From NCBI GenBank assembly GCA_020698575.1, contig CM036247.1:7447756-7511755 (forward strand): a stretch of DNA of 64,000 nt, in the 5' to 3' direction. A program made the translations under genes and the position numbers. The notes under the pieces are model-generated. The model made no database searches. It saw only the letters and a program-made list of their open reading frames with translations, and was not told the DNA's origin. Numbering within the stretch: position 1 is the stretch's first letter; each line of letters starts with the position of its first letter. This document shows, piece by piece, positions 24,656-35,696 of the stretch. This DNA comes from Bostrychus sinensis (Eukaryota > Chordata > Actinopteri > Gobiiformes > Eleotridae).

Positions 24656-24938
24656 GAAGTTTGGAGATTGGACCCACGTTAGCGGCATTGTATTGTGTCC
24701 TTGGGCAAGACACTTAACCCACCTTGCCTGAATGAATGAGAGTGTGTTTGGTGGTGGTTGGAGAGGCCATAGCCACAGAATGGCGGCCACATTTCTGTCA
24801 GTCTGTCCCAGGGCAGCTGTGGCTACAGATGTAGTTTACCACCGCTGAGTGTTGGGAGTGATTGAATAATGCAATTGTTTTTGAGTGTCCAAAAAAGCAT
24901 TACATAAGATTGATGCATTATTATTATTATTATTATGA
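24656..24938 (+). repeat. tRNA-derived SINE copy with (ATT)n tail
   Basis: Decayed B box, then TTGGGCAAGACACTTAACCC, GGTGGTGGTTGGAGAGG, TCAGTCTGTCCCAGGGCAGC, GAGTGTCCAAAAAAGC and an ATT run, as in 47470-47787. Confidence 0.85.
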
Positions 24939-25039
24939 CAATTTTTGTATTTATTTAGCTTGGATAGGTGCGCCCATTTAAATCCTCATAGACACATACC
25001 ACACTAAATATCACTGGTCTACAGCAAAATGCTTCTGGA

Positions 25040-25305
25040 TGCTTCTCTCCGGGTTCTCCGGCTTCCTCCCACCGTCCAAAGACATGCATGTGTTTGGTGA
25101 ATTGGTGACTCTAAATTGACCCTAGTGAATGAATGCGAGAGTGAATGGTTGTCTGTCTGTGTTCGTCTCTGTGTCAGCCCTGGGACAAGCTGGCCCCTGT
25201 CCAGGGTGTACCACGCCTACGGCCCAAAGTTACTGGGATAGGCTCCAGTCACCCGCAACCCCTAATGGGAATAAGCAGAAGAAAATGAATGAAAATGAAT
25301 GAAAG
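25040..25305 (+). repeat. Dispersed SINE-like repeat
   Basis: Contains GTCCAAAGACATGCATGTG, CTGGCCCCTGTCCAGGGTGT and ACTGGGATAGGCTCCAG and ends in a GAATGAA tail. Partial copies lie at 2327-2440, 5541-5790 (reverse) and 16735-16830. Family name not assigned. Confidence 0.7.
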
Positions 25306-25316
25306 GGAAGAAGAAG

Positions 25317-25826
25317 TGTTAGGGAAATGTGTATATAAGTTATCTACTTTTATATGTCTCATAAAATCCTAAGTACGATATGTGTGTTTTGAATGTATTA
25401 ATCATGTGCTGAGTTACAGAGTGTTCCAGTAGATAATGCTGACGCACGACTGACTGCTTAATCTATACTGACCGTATAGATTAAGCATGGCATGGCCGCA
25501 GAAGAATGACCAACTGGATAAGAAAGTGCGGCCTCAGAACTGATAACCAGCGTTGTTATGTTAAATTATCATACGTAGAGTTGATGACTGTCTCTGTCCT
25601 AGTTCTCCAATTCCCTTATCGGACAGAGACGGTGCATGTAACCAGGGGCGTGATTTTTAATAAAAAGCATGAGAGCACCAGGGAGCCCAGAGCACATGGA
25701 GGGAATGTCCCCGGTGCATGTCACTGGGTCTTTGTCTCTGTCTGCTCTCCTTGCAAGTAAACCATTTAACGTGTCTGTGTTTCTTCTTGTTTTAGTATTA
25801 TATAGTTGGATTAACCAGCTCCAACA
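25317..25826 (+). mobile_element. Solo LTR with 5-bp target duplication
   Basis: 510 bp beginning TGTTAGGGAAATG and ending CAGCTCCAACA, so it has the TG...CA ends of a long terminal repeat, with TGTT/AACA inverted ends. It is flanked by AGAAG on both sides (25312-25316 and 25827-25831). It contains a TATATAAG box near 25333 and an AATAAA signal near 25659. There is no internal retroviral or gag-pol sequence, so it is what remains after recombination between two LTRs. A 14-bp perfect hairpin lies at 25455-25487. Retrotransposon superfamily unknown. Confidence 0.85.
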
Positions 25827-26978
25827 AGAAGTACAAATAAATTAGTAGTACGGCTAAAGGATACACTCTGGTGATGTTTTGGTGCTGACTTTAGCAACTC
25901 TATAAAGGGCATCGCTGGGAACTACCGCCCTTAGCTTAAACCATCCTCAGCTCCTCCTCCTCCTCCTCCTCCTCATCATCTCAGTGTGACTCCCTGAATC
26001 ATCTCGACGCTTTATCTCTCCCATTTAATCGCACGCTGGAGCTGTCCGTCCATCTGTCTTAACGGCTAATGCACAACAACGAAGGCTCGTAAGGGCCTGG
26101 GGACAGCTCTCAGCGCCGGCGCCGGGAAAGAAACCACAAGGTGAAAACGCCGCATTACCTTTAATAAGATGTGATTGTATTAGCTAACAAGCGCTACAGC
26201 GACGCTGCACTGCCTGCGTTTGCTTATTAAATTATTCAGTGTTATTGTAGCGGGTCTATAGGGAGAGAAAAAGGACGCCTCCTTCCTCTCAGATATTTAC
26301 ATAATTAGCAGCTATTAGACTTTAGCGCTTAAATCAATGAATCCCCAATAGGCAAGTGCATTTTGTCAGATTTTTTTTCAAGGTTTTGTTGAACGGGGAT
26401 AGCGATGCGAGAGCACGTCACGTCTGAGGCCCGACTCCGCAGAGACTGGTGATAAGTATGATCAAAATAACACTCCATCAATCATCACGGCACAGCGCAG
26501 ACCGAGGCGTGGGCTGAATGCATTTAGACGCACGGGACAAAGGCCTGGCGACGCATGCACGCGCACTCGTTACAGATGTATACAAATATATGCACAGGGG
26601 ATAAAGAAGAAGGGATGCCATGTTTGTGAGGGCACAGCGATCCAGGAGCTATCACAACAACACAGCACAGATCTGGAGTTTGCTTTTAATTCTTTGAAAT
26701 AAAAAATAAAAATACTGTGAATAAGCTATACATTTTGAGCTCCTTCACATTATTCCTGATAGATTCTAGTTGTGGATAGATAAAGGATGTATTGACCAAT
26801 CAGAGCGCTCCTGTCCTATGAAAGTTTGTGATTGGTTAAACAAAAACCCTTAAAATACAGCTCACAGGTGACCTCAAAGTCTGGTTTTTTTCTCAGATGA
26901 CTTCTGTTATGCTGCACTAATAACTAAATAATTATCTTTACAAAACTGTTACACAGTTTATAGATGCCTTAGTGACTT

Positions 26979-27451
26979 CACTGTAAAAAAAAAATTGGCA
27001 GCTGTGGTTGCCAGAATTCTACCGTAAAAACTACAAGAGGCCTTTATTTCATTTTACAGTATAATTTTATCACAAATGTTGTTTTTACAGTTTTTGACTT
27101 GAGTTTTTATTATTATTTACAGCAAAATAAAGTTATTATCTTTCAAAAAATAGGTTAATGTATATTTTAGTTTGTGACTTAACTTTTACTCAACATTTAC
27201 TGTAAAATTTAAAGTTATTATCTTTTGAACAGGTGTTAAACTGTAATAAACACAGGACTTGATTTTTTTAACAGTGCTATACTGTATACATTACAAAAAA
27301 TAAAACTAAAAATTACAATTTTGCCTTATTTTTAATATTACAGTTAATTACCGTAACCAAAACAGTATTTTACCGATATATCAATTACGGTCTTTTACTG
27401 TTGAGATTTTACAGATTTTTACCATGAAATCTACAGATATTTTTTACAGTG
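26979..27451. mobile_element. MITE with CACTGTAAAAAA terminal repeats
   Basis: Exact 12-bp inverted ends, CACTGTAAAAAA and TTTTTTACAGTG. The interior is rich in TTTTACAGT and ACTGTAAAA motifs. No coding content. Confidence 0.8.
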
Positions 27452-27629
27452 TTGTGTTATATTTTTGCATTGATTTATATGAGCTTCTAACTCAAAAATA
27501 AACAGTAATAACAATGTTTAAACTCAATGGTGTTTAATAATGTTGTTTAACTAATTCTAATGCTTCATAGTGTGAGTTATTCTAAAGTTTTACCAACACT
27601 GCAGTTATTTTTAGAGCAGCTAAGGTAGT

Positions 27630-27791
27630 GAAAAAAAAAGCAAGGCAGAGAAAAGTAGATGAGACACACAAATGTACAGACAAAGCTACGGAAACACACA
27701 AAAAAACATTTTCTTATAGAAGCCAAGGGCCGTATGAAATCTCAACCTGTGCCACAAATGGCCCCTGAGCCACACTTTGGACAGATCTGCC
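27630..27791 (+). mobile_element. hAT family 3 right-end fragment
   Basis: Matches the right part of the intact element at 34622-35089: AAGCAAGGCAGAGAAAAGTA, GATGAGACACACAAATGTAC and GGGCCGTATGAAATCTCAA. The left half is missing. Confidence 0.7.
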
Positions 27792-27896
27792 CTAGAAAAT
27801 AAGTGCATCTCCATGATATAGACCATTTTAATGTTTGTAAACAATAAGAATCATGCCATAAGCTAAACAGGCCACAGCCACTTTATTTATTTAGAG

Positions 27897-28318
27897 CAGC
27901 CATTCCCAAAGTCAAGACTGCCGGGGCCCCCTTAAATTTCCAAAAATCCCATGCGGACCCCCAACTATACAACTTCACTCTTTTCAAAAGACGCTGTCGT
28001 TTTTTTCTCCATATATTTCTACAAAAGCATTACAAAAACACTGGCTGCTGCCTAAAATTTATTTTAAAGTAATATTTTAAAACAAGTATATACATTTTTT
28101 TTGTACTTTGTGTTGTTAGGTACCTAATATTTTCATTGACTAATTGTCTGTTTATTTTTTTATGTTTTATTTGTTGTTATGGACCAAAAACCATGTGTCT
28201 GAAATAAAGAACTGATTGAAATTTAAATTGAATTGAAATATAGACAGCCTCTGGGGCCCCCCCTGCAGTACCTTCACGGACCCCCAGGAGGCCCCGGACC
28301 CCACTTTGGGAACCACTG
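27897..28318 (-). mobile_element. hAT MITE, family 1, reverse copy
   Basis: Reads CAGCCATTCCCAAAGTCAAG at one end and CCACTTTGGGAACCACTG at the other, the reverse of 8074-8377. Flanks ATTTAGAG (27889-27896) and ATTTAGTG (28319-28326) are an 8-bp duplication with one mismatch. Confidence 0.9.
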
Positions 28319-28468
28319 ATTTAGTGTAAAAGTATACTAAGTATACAACTGTAATTCATTTCAAATGTTTTTTATGTACTTAATGTTTTTAGGTACTTAA
28401 TATTTTCATTGACTTTTTATATTTTTGTATGTTTTATTTGTTTTTATGAACCAAAACCATGTGTCTGA

Positions 28469-28510
<42 letters not shown>

Positions 28511-29022
28511 CAAAATTAAAATTGAAATATAGACAGCCTCTGGGGGCCCCCCTGTTTTTTCTATGTATGCATGTTTTTTTCTGTTTTTATAAACCAAAAC
28601 CATGTGTCTGAAATAATAATAATAATAATCATAGAAAATAATAAATTGAAATTAAAATTAAAATATAGACAACCTCTGGGGGCCCCCCTGTAGTACCTTC
28701 GCGGACCCCCAGGGGGCCCCGGACCCCACTTTGGGTACCACTGATATAGACCATTTTAAAAGTTGTTTTAAAGTAATATTTTAAAACAAGTATACAACTG
28801 TAATTCATTTCAAATGTTTTTTATGTACTTAATGTTTTTAGGTACTTAATATTTTCATTGACTTTTTATATTTTTGTATGTTTTATTTGTTTTTATGAAC
28901 CAAAAACGTGTCTGAAATAATAATAATAATAAAAATAATAATAAATTCAAATTGAAATTGAAATATAGACAGCCTCTGGGGCCCCCCTGTAGTACCTTCG
29001 TGGACCCCACTTTGGGAACCGC
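28319..29022 (-). repeat. Two extra tandem copies of the hAT family-1 end
   Basis: The terminal segment with GCCTCTGGGG...CCCACTTTGGG recurs so that CCACTTTGGG falls at 28301, 28726 and 29007 (spacings 425 and 281 bp). Each copy is preceded by the same TATGTACTTAATGTTTTTAGG and AATAATAATAAT tract (28470-28510 is the longest run). Segmental duplication rather than separate insertions. Confidence 0.85.
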
Positions 29023-29373
29023 TGGGCTAAATAATATAAGTTTCAGATTTGTGTTTTGTTTGATTGTAAATACTTAAAGCAAGCAATTATACCATACTGC
29101 AACACCAGAAAACCAGTAAAATAAATGTTTCTATTATCTAAGCAGTCTGATGAAGTAATTATGCTAATCTCCAGTGTGTAAGTAAACTATTATCCAAAGG
29201 CGCACGTGTGGAGGTGAGCAGACTGTGACCTCTCTGGAAATGAACTCGCTGAGGGACTGGAGCCTCGGTACGGCCGATATAACGCACAGATGCTGCTGCT
29301 GCTCACACCAACTGTTGTTCCTGCTCACTACACATCACAAAGACACTGTCCAGCTAGCAACAGTCGCACAATG

Positions 29374-31165
29374 TAGTGGTTCTTAAACTGTGGGACAGGT
29401 GCCACTGGGGGGTACGCAGGAGTCATTTACAGTTCTGATTTAGTTTAATTTTATTTCTATTTTTCTTGTGCTCTAGTTGGGGATCTGAAATGTAGACCAG
29501 CTGCTAAGTCATGGTTTAAGCACAGTTTAATCTTGGTTTAGTCTTTTTGTTTAGTCCTGGCTCAGACCTGGTTTAGTCCTGGTTTATTCTAAGTTTAGTC
29601 CAGTTTTAGTCCTTGTTTAGTTCCAGTTTAGTTACTGCTTTGTCCCCATTTAGTAATAATCATTTTAGTCTGTTGAAGTTCAGTTTTAGCCCTTGTTTAG
29701 AACTGATTTAGCCTCTTTTTTAGACTTAGCTTAGGACCTGTTTAGCCCTAGTTTATTCTAAGTTTAAACAAGTTTAAGTCCTTGTTTAGGATTGGTTTAG
29801 ACCTGGTTCAGTGCAGTTTTAGTCCTTGTTTAGTCCTGGTTTAGATAGTCTTGGTTTATGCTAAGTTCAGTCCTGGTTTAGCACTTGTTTAGTCCTTGTT
29901 TAGACCTGGTTTAGCCCTTGTTTAGTCTTGGCTTAGACCTGGTTTAGTTCAGTTTTAGTCCTTGTTTAGACCTGGTTTAGCCCTTGTCAGCCCGTCAGTC
30001 TGCCCCAGGGCAGCTGTGGCTACAGAAGTAGCTCACCACCACCAAGTGTGACTGAGGAGTGAATGAATAATTGATCAATTGTAAAGCGTCTTTGAGTGTC
30101 CAAAAAAGCGCTATATAAATTCGATGAATTATTATTATTATTATTGTTTAGACCTGGTTCAGTCCAGTTTTAGTCCGTGTTTAGACCTGGTTTAGCCATT
30201 GTTTAGACCTGGTTTAGTCCAGTTTTAGTCCGTGTTTAGACCTGGTTTAGATAGTCCTGGTTTATTCTAAGTTCAGTCAATTTTTTTAGTCATTGTTTAG
30301 CCCTCATTTAGTCCCTTTTTAAGACTTGCTTAGATCCTGTTTAGACCTGGTTCAGTCCAGTTTTAGTCCGTATTTAGACCTGGTTTAGCCCTTGTTTAGT
30401 CTTGGCTTAGACCTGGTTTAGTACAGTTTTAGTCCTTGTTTAGACCTGGTTTAGCCCTTGTTTAGACCTGGTTCAGTCCAGTTTTAGTCCATGTTTAGAC
30501 CTGGTTTAGCCCTTGTTTAGTCTTGGCTTAGACCTGGTTTAGTACAGTTTTAGTCCTTGTTTAGACCTGGTTTAGCCCTTGTTTAGAACTGGTTCAGTCC
30601 AGTTTTAGTCCGTATTTAGACCTGGTTTAGCCCTTGTTTAGACCTGGTTTAGTCCAGTTTTAGTCCATGTTTAGACCTGGTTTAGCCCTTGTTTAGTCTT
30701 GGCTTAGACCTGGTTCAGTCCAGTTTTAGTCCGTGTTTAGACCTGGTTTAGCCCTTGTTTAGACCTGGTTTAGTCCAGTTTTAGTCCTTGTTTAGACCTG
30801 GTTTAGATAGTCCTGGTTTATTCTAAGTTCAGTCCAATTTTTTAGTCCTTGTTTAGACCTGATTTAGTCCCTTTTTAAGACTTGCTTAGATCCTGTTTAG
30901 TCCTGGTTTATTCAAGTTTTAGCCCTTGTTTGGTCCTGGTTTCGCCTTGTTTCATGTCTGACCAGGTTTAGTCAATTTTAATTCGTGTTTAGTCACAGTT
31001 TTGTCCTTGTTTGGTCTCGTCCTGTCTTAGTCCTGATTTCAGTCAGTTTGAATCCTTGTTTAGTCCCAGCTGAGTCCTTGTTTTCTCCTCCTTTAGTAAT
31101 GCTCATGTTGCTCAGCCGAAGCCAAGCCAGAAACTTCCTGAGGTGGTCCTCGGTGTCCTAACGCA
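29374..31165 (+). repeat. Array B: 11-bp CCTGGTTTAGN satellite between hAT-like ends
   Basis: The left flank TAGTGGTTCTTAAACTGTGG is followed by GTTCTGATTTAGTTTAATTT as in arrays A and 61255-61530. Monomers run from about 29515 to 31095, with longer recurring blocks such as GTTTAGACCTGGTTTAGCCC and CAGTTTTAGTCC. The right flank CTTCCTGAGGTGGTC is the diverged TTTTCTGAGGTGGT. A SINE (29986-30148) is inserted inside the array. Confidence 0.85.
29986..30148 (+). repeat. SINE 3' half inserted in array B
   Basis: Starts at GTCAGTCTGCCCCAGGGCAG and ends with GCGCTATATAAATTCGATG and (ATT)n. It is highly similar to the full SINE at 47470-47787, so it is a relatively young copy. Array monomers continue directly on both sides. 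Confidence 0.9.
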
Positions 31166-32012
31166 TTTACGTGAACAGAAATAAATTAAGCACGAGTGTG
31201 TCTGAGCGCTGCTGATGAAGGCTCATGTGCTCATAACGCACAGATGGGTGAAAAAAAAACAAGGCATGGAGGAGAGCTCTGTCCTCCGACTGTCCAAGTG
31301 GCCCGAACAGATTGAGCTAAAGATGTTCCACGAGGAGCAGAGAGATGACGCAGAGGAAGTTTGGAAGGCGTACCAAATTAAAAAAAAGCAGTCTTGGTGT
31401 TTAGCTGGTAGCTGTGAAGAACTGTGAAGAGCTTAGAGACAGCCATTTTAGACGCTGACCTTTAAATCAAATGTCATGTTGAAGATATAAATGAGAACAA
31501 TGGTTAAGAGGGAAACTGAATCAAAAACGGTGCAAATCTATAAAGCTGATGATGTTACAAGAGCGTAAAATATTCTCCAATGGCGATTAAACCACAGCAT
31601 AATGTTGTTGATGCTGAATGGACTCGAAAAAGACAACAACTCTGGCACAAGCAGTGTATAACCTGACTATCAGTGTGGTCTGTTACACTGGGCCATCCAG
31701 AGACTTCCACAAAAAAGATAGTTAGCAGAAGTCAGGCACCGTATGAAACCCTGGCAGTGATAAGAGAAATACACTGAGTAATACCTGTCACGAGATCATT
31801 TTATCCAATCAGAGCAATACCAAGCTGAAGAGCGTACTGTGCTGCGGTGGGAAAACCTGGTGCGATATCTGTGCCACAATGTGCTATACAAGGAGAGTTT
31901 GGGGAGAGCTACAAAATGCATTTGAAGTTATAGTTCTATGAGGTTTGATGCCAGAGAAATTAGCAAAATCTTTTTATTGCCATTTTGAGCGGCTTGCAAA
32001 TACACTTCAGAT

Positions 32013-33381
32013 TAGGGCTGTCAACCTTAACACATTAACGCAAGCGATTAATAGGAAAAAAATGAATGCGTTAAAATTTATTAACGCAAATTAATCACAT
32101 GATGTGTTTTGCTGTACACCAGCGCTTCTCAAAGCACTTTTGAGTGCATGAAGCCGTGTCGGGGGCGCGTGACCGTCTTGGAAATGTGCGTATATCACAA
32201 CATTGACTTGCTTTCACGGTGAACGGCCCACGCGTCCAGAGAAGAGAGAGCAGCTGCTTCACGGTCACTGCTTTGGCCGCTGCACTACAGCCCTCTCCTT
32301 TCCCTCCCCTCACGAGTCTCATGTAAAACTTTTTACTAATAAATGTTACATGTGCCTTTTATATCACTTCCTTTCACTGACTCTGTCCGTGCGCGTTCCT
32401 GGGAGCTGTGCTTTCTGTGCGTCCTGGACCCGCGGTGAGAGCGGGGGGCGATCCCTGGCCATCCCTGAACTCATGGAGCCACAAGCCACAAACTCCTACA
32501 AACCATTCATTTGAGCTGTTTTTTTTTCCTAAAGAGTCAGTTCTCGACTCAGAGCGTCAGCCTCACTGCGGACAGGTGACCGTGCCCCGCCCCTGACAGG
32601 TGACCGTGCCCCGCCCCTGACAGGTGACCGTGCCCCGCCCCTGACAGGTGACCGTGCCCCGCCCCTGACAGGTGACCGTGCCCCGCCCCTGACAGGTGAC
32701 CGTGCCCCGCCCCTGACAGGTGACCGTGCCCCGCCCCTGACAGGTGACCGTGCCCCGCCCCTGACAGGTGACCGTGCCCCACCCTTGACAGGTGACCGTG
32801 CCCCGCCCCTGACAGGTGACCGTGCCCCGCCCCTGACAGGTGACCGTGCCCTTCCCCTGACAGGTGACCGTGCCCCGCCCCTGACAGGTGACCGTGCCCC
32901 GCCCCTGACAGGTGACCGTGCCCCGCCCCTGACAGGTGACCGTGCCCTTCCCCTGACAGGTGACCGTGCCCCGCCCCTGACAGGTGACCGTGCCCCGCCC
33001 CTGACAGGTGACCGTGCCCCGCCCCTGACAGGTGACCGAGCCCCGCCCCTGTCCACGGCGCTGAGAGGAGCAGAGGAGAGGCTCAGGTATATTTAATACA
33101 GAGCACAGTTCAGCAGACAATGTTATCTCAAAACAGTTGGCCAGTTACTACACAGACTTATTAAAGGCTCTCTCACAATATTCAGAAGTTATTTCTGAGA
33201 TGTATTTTTTTTTTTATCTGAGTAAAAACACACTCCAACCTCTCTGGACTTTTTTTTTAATTCAAACGCTGCATATTGTTATGGAAAATCTACCACGTTA
33301 TACATTGTGATTAATCATGATTAATCACAGCCCAAGAGTGTGATTAATCTGATTAATTTTTTTACTCGATTGACAGCACTA
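32013..33381 (+). mobile_element. hAT-like element carrying a minisatellite
   Basis: The left end TAGGGCTGTCAACCTTAAC and right end CTCGATTGACAGCACTA are inverted partners. The ends are followed by ATTAACGC/ATTAATC-rich arms typical of this fish family. Flanks CTTCAGAT (32005-32012) and CTTCAAAT (33382-33389) form an 8-bp duplication with one mismatch. The interior holds the 24-bp array at 32571-33050 and about 550 bp of GC-richer sequence before it. Confidence 0.85.
32571..33050. repeat. 24-bp minisatellite, exactly 20 units
   Basis: 480 bp of GACAGGTGACCGTGCCCCGC plus CCCT, nearly uniform, with a few variants: CACCCTT once, CTTCCCCT twice, and GAGCCC in the last unit. Because 24 is a multiple of 3 and the unit lacks stops on the minus strand, long repetitive open frames arise (for example repeats of ARSPVRGG); these are not genes by any other evidence. 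Confidence 0.97.
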
Positions 33382-34130
33382 CTTCAAATACACTTAAGTT
33401 GGAGTGAATGCTGCCAGAGCTCCGCAGTATTTCTGGCGCTTTGTTGGAGAACTTTCTGCGACGGTGTTCCCAGTTCTTGCCAAACTACACACATCGGATT
33501 GCACCAAACCGGATACTGAACAACAACATCTGGATTTTCAACGTAAAAACCTACACTATACACACAGCATTTAATTTTTATAATAATATTTATATACTTT
33601 ATGCATATGTGTTTGTTAAAATATGTTATGTACGTATATTTCTTATTAATAAAATGTATTCTAACACACGACAACAAATGTCTTGAATCCAGTCACAAGC
33701 CATTCAGTTGCTACAAAAGCTAAGTAGCCATAGATGAGGAGAAATGAATCCTGGAGGTGGAAAAGCAAAGCACCCTCTATGACTCCACACATCTTTTCTA
33801 CAAGAGCACAACCAGAAAACACAAGACATGGGGTAAAAGCTCAGAGCTCTGCGGCACTGCGCTGGCCTCTCAAAATGCTACCAGCAACGCTCATGCTTGC
33901 AGTAAAAATCTGTGGTAAGTGCAGGATACAGCAACACGCCCAAACTGCTAAAAGCTGGACAGAAACACGCTTCTCAGGGAAACATATATCCTTTGAACCC
34001 CTGCTTATGGTGAAGAGACATAAGCTTTACAGTGAAAAGCTATGAAAAATAACAAAATCGTGACTAAGTAAAGCTTTGGTTACAATACATATCATTCCTA
34101 AATTTACAATAAAAATGCCATGTAATAAAC

Positions 34131-34564
34131 TATGGCTGCACGATATGGAGAAAACATGCGATATTCGATGTTGAAAATTGCAATAACGATATTATTGCGA
34201 TATTTGAAAATAGAGCCTATTTTTTGAACATAGTAAGTTAAATTCACTACATTTCACAAAAATGTAAGTTCCTGTATTTACAAGTCAAAACAGCGACAAA
34301 ATCAAAACTTAACACAGACTAAAGCAGGAATAAAACAGTGAGTAAATTAATTAAATTACAACTAAAACTGGACTTTTTACACATTTTTATTTAGTCACAA
34401 CACATGTTCTTTTAAGGCTCTGGTGGAAAATGATTCTTCAGTGTAAATCTCTGTCAGATGGAAGACCACAGCGTTATTGCGATATATTTAGATTCTTGCG
34501 ATACAGATATTGCGTTTGCTGATATTACGATAACGATAATTTTACGATATATTGTACAGCCCTA
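34131..34564 (+). mobile_element. hAT MITE, family 2, copy 2, perfect target duplication
   Basis: Begins TATGGCTGCACGATATGG and ends CGATATATTGTACAGCCCTA. TAATAAAC flanks both sides (34123-34130 and 34565-34572). Confidence 0.9.
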
Positions 34565-34621
34565 TAATAAACTGGTTTTACTCTTGGACATTCTTGATTT
34601 AGCATCTTATGGGCTCTAAAC

Positions 34622-35089
34622 CAGGGACGTCCAAACTTTTTCCAAAGAGGGACGGATTTAAAGACGTGTAACAGTCCAAGGGCCGACAGTCCCTTCTTAT
34701 GTTTTTTAGGATCTGAAGGCACATAAAGCATACATTGAATGCACACTGTTAAGTATTTTGTTTTTAAAAGTCAAATAATTATCAAATCTAAAACAAGACC
34801 CAAGAAAATACCATTGTTGAACATAAAATCCATCCTCTCGGTAATTAGGTACTGTATATTTAGCTCAGGTTGATTTTAATGCTTACTATGAGTAATGTGT
34901 GATAGAGTAATTTGTAATACTTCAAAATGTGGTAAACATAAAATGCTCAAGGCAGAGAGAAGTAGATGAGATGCACAAATGTACAGATAAAGCCATGGAC
35001 ACTGTATGAAAGTGGGCCATAAGTAATACATTTTGTAATGTAGGCTGAGGGCCATATGAAACCTCAAACTGTGGGTTTAGACATGTCCG
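34622..35089 (+). mobile_element. hAT element, family 3, perfect target duplication
   Basis: Begins CAGGGACGTCCAAACTTTTT and ends GTTTAGACATGTCCG, imperfect inverted partners. CTCTAAAC flanks both sides (34614-34621 and 35090-35097). It ends 156 bp from the M3/S2 exon, on its 3' side in the transcript. Confidence 0.85.
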
Positions 35090-35244
35090 CTCTAAACCCA
35101 AGAACAACACAAGAGCTCATCCATACAGGGAACATGTCACCAACTGTGAACTATAACGGTGCTAATTGTAGCTAATTCTAAAAAAAAAAGACAGAAAATC
35201 TATACCACATCCACAAATTCAGCAGTTTATTTAACAATGCCTAC

Positions 35245-35462
35245 CTTGAAGAAAGCCATGGTGGCCCCGTCCTCCACCACGCCGTACTCGATCTTGGTCT
35301 GCTTGGCGAGGTCGTCGGCCGAATCGATGGGCGACTCCATGCGCTCCACGGTGAGGAAGGCCGCCAGGTTGGCCGTGTACGAGGAGATGATGATGAGCGT
35401 GAAGAACCACCAGATCCCGCCCACGATTCTGGTGGACAGGGCTTTGGGCATGAGCTCCGAGC
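35245..35462 (-). CDS. grik2: grik2 exon: M3 gate and start of S2 lobe
   Basis: Internal 218-bp exon starting with the last two bases of the split Gly codon and ending in phase 0. It reads SELMPKALSTRIVGG, then M3 (IWWFFTLIIISSYTANLAAF), including the SYTANLAAF gating motif shared by all ionotropic glutamate receptors. It continues with LTVERMESPIDSADDLAKQ and the S2 segment IEYGVVEDGATMAFFK. The ligand contacts A689 and T690 (GluK2 numbering) are kept. Two changes from the mammalian protein are Ala684 to Val and Thr692 to Ala. The acceptor ends CCCCAG and the donor is GTAGGC. The exon is more GC-rich than the surrounding intron. An 11-bp tandem array begins about 235 bp upstream on the transcript side (from about 35697), unusually near for such an array. 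Confidence 0.98.
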
Positions 35463-35696
35463 CTGGGGCAGAGGAGCAGAGGAGCAGAGCGAGGGGTGAG
35501 GCGGGGCGGCGCTGTGGGCCTGTGGCCGGGGAAGCGGCGAGGGAGAGGGCAGAGCTGGGCCCGCTACCGCCGCCGCTGCTGGGACACGCTCACACAGACA
35601 GACAGGAGACAGGACAGAGTGGGCAGCAGCGTGGGCTCAGGAAGTTTTGGCTTTCAATGTATTGTCTTTAACGGGCTGTAAAGACAAAACAGGGAC

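Larger units (their letters stand above)
11578..35244 (-). other. grik2: grik2 intron (23.7 kb) between M3 exon and S2 exon
   Basis: Bounded by donor GTAGGC (35244 downward) and an acceptor ending TTCTTGCAG (11578 upward). It holds most of the window's large repeats, listed separately. Stretches where I recognise nothing: about 14530-16150, 21200-22230, 23000-24030, 25840-26970, 31170-32005 and 33390-34120. Two diverged copies of a GGTCT-rich dispersed repeat lie at about 11960-12250 and 16655-17050 (both contain ACT(C)xGTTTTGTCT-like and TTTGCTTTGGTCT segments). Confidence 0.9.

Noticed and set aside
31215..31427. 70-codon frame with EEQRDDAEEVWKAYQIKKKQ
   Set aside because: Charged but with no recognised domain, no conserved neighbours and no splice structure. 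It could be a LINE remnant but the match is too weak to call.
32529..33120. Open frames of 175 and 185 codons with repeated ARSPVRGG or RGTVTCQG on the minus strand
   Set aside because: They are a by-product of the 24-bp minisatellite: the unit length is a multiple of three and has no stops, and several frames are open at once. No start context, signal or domain.
35159..35671. 170-codon open frame on the plus strand over the M3 exon
   Set aside because: It is antisense to the grik2 exon at 35245-35462, whose translation is unmistakable on the other strand.
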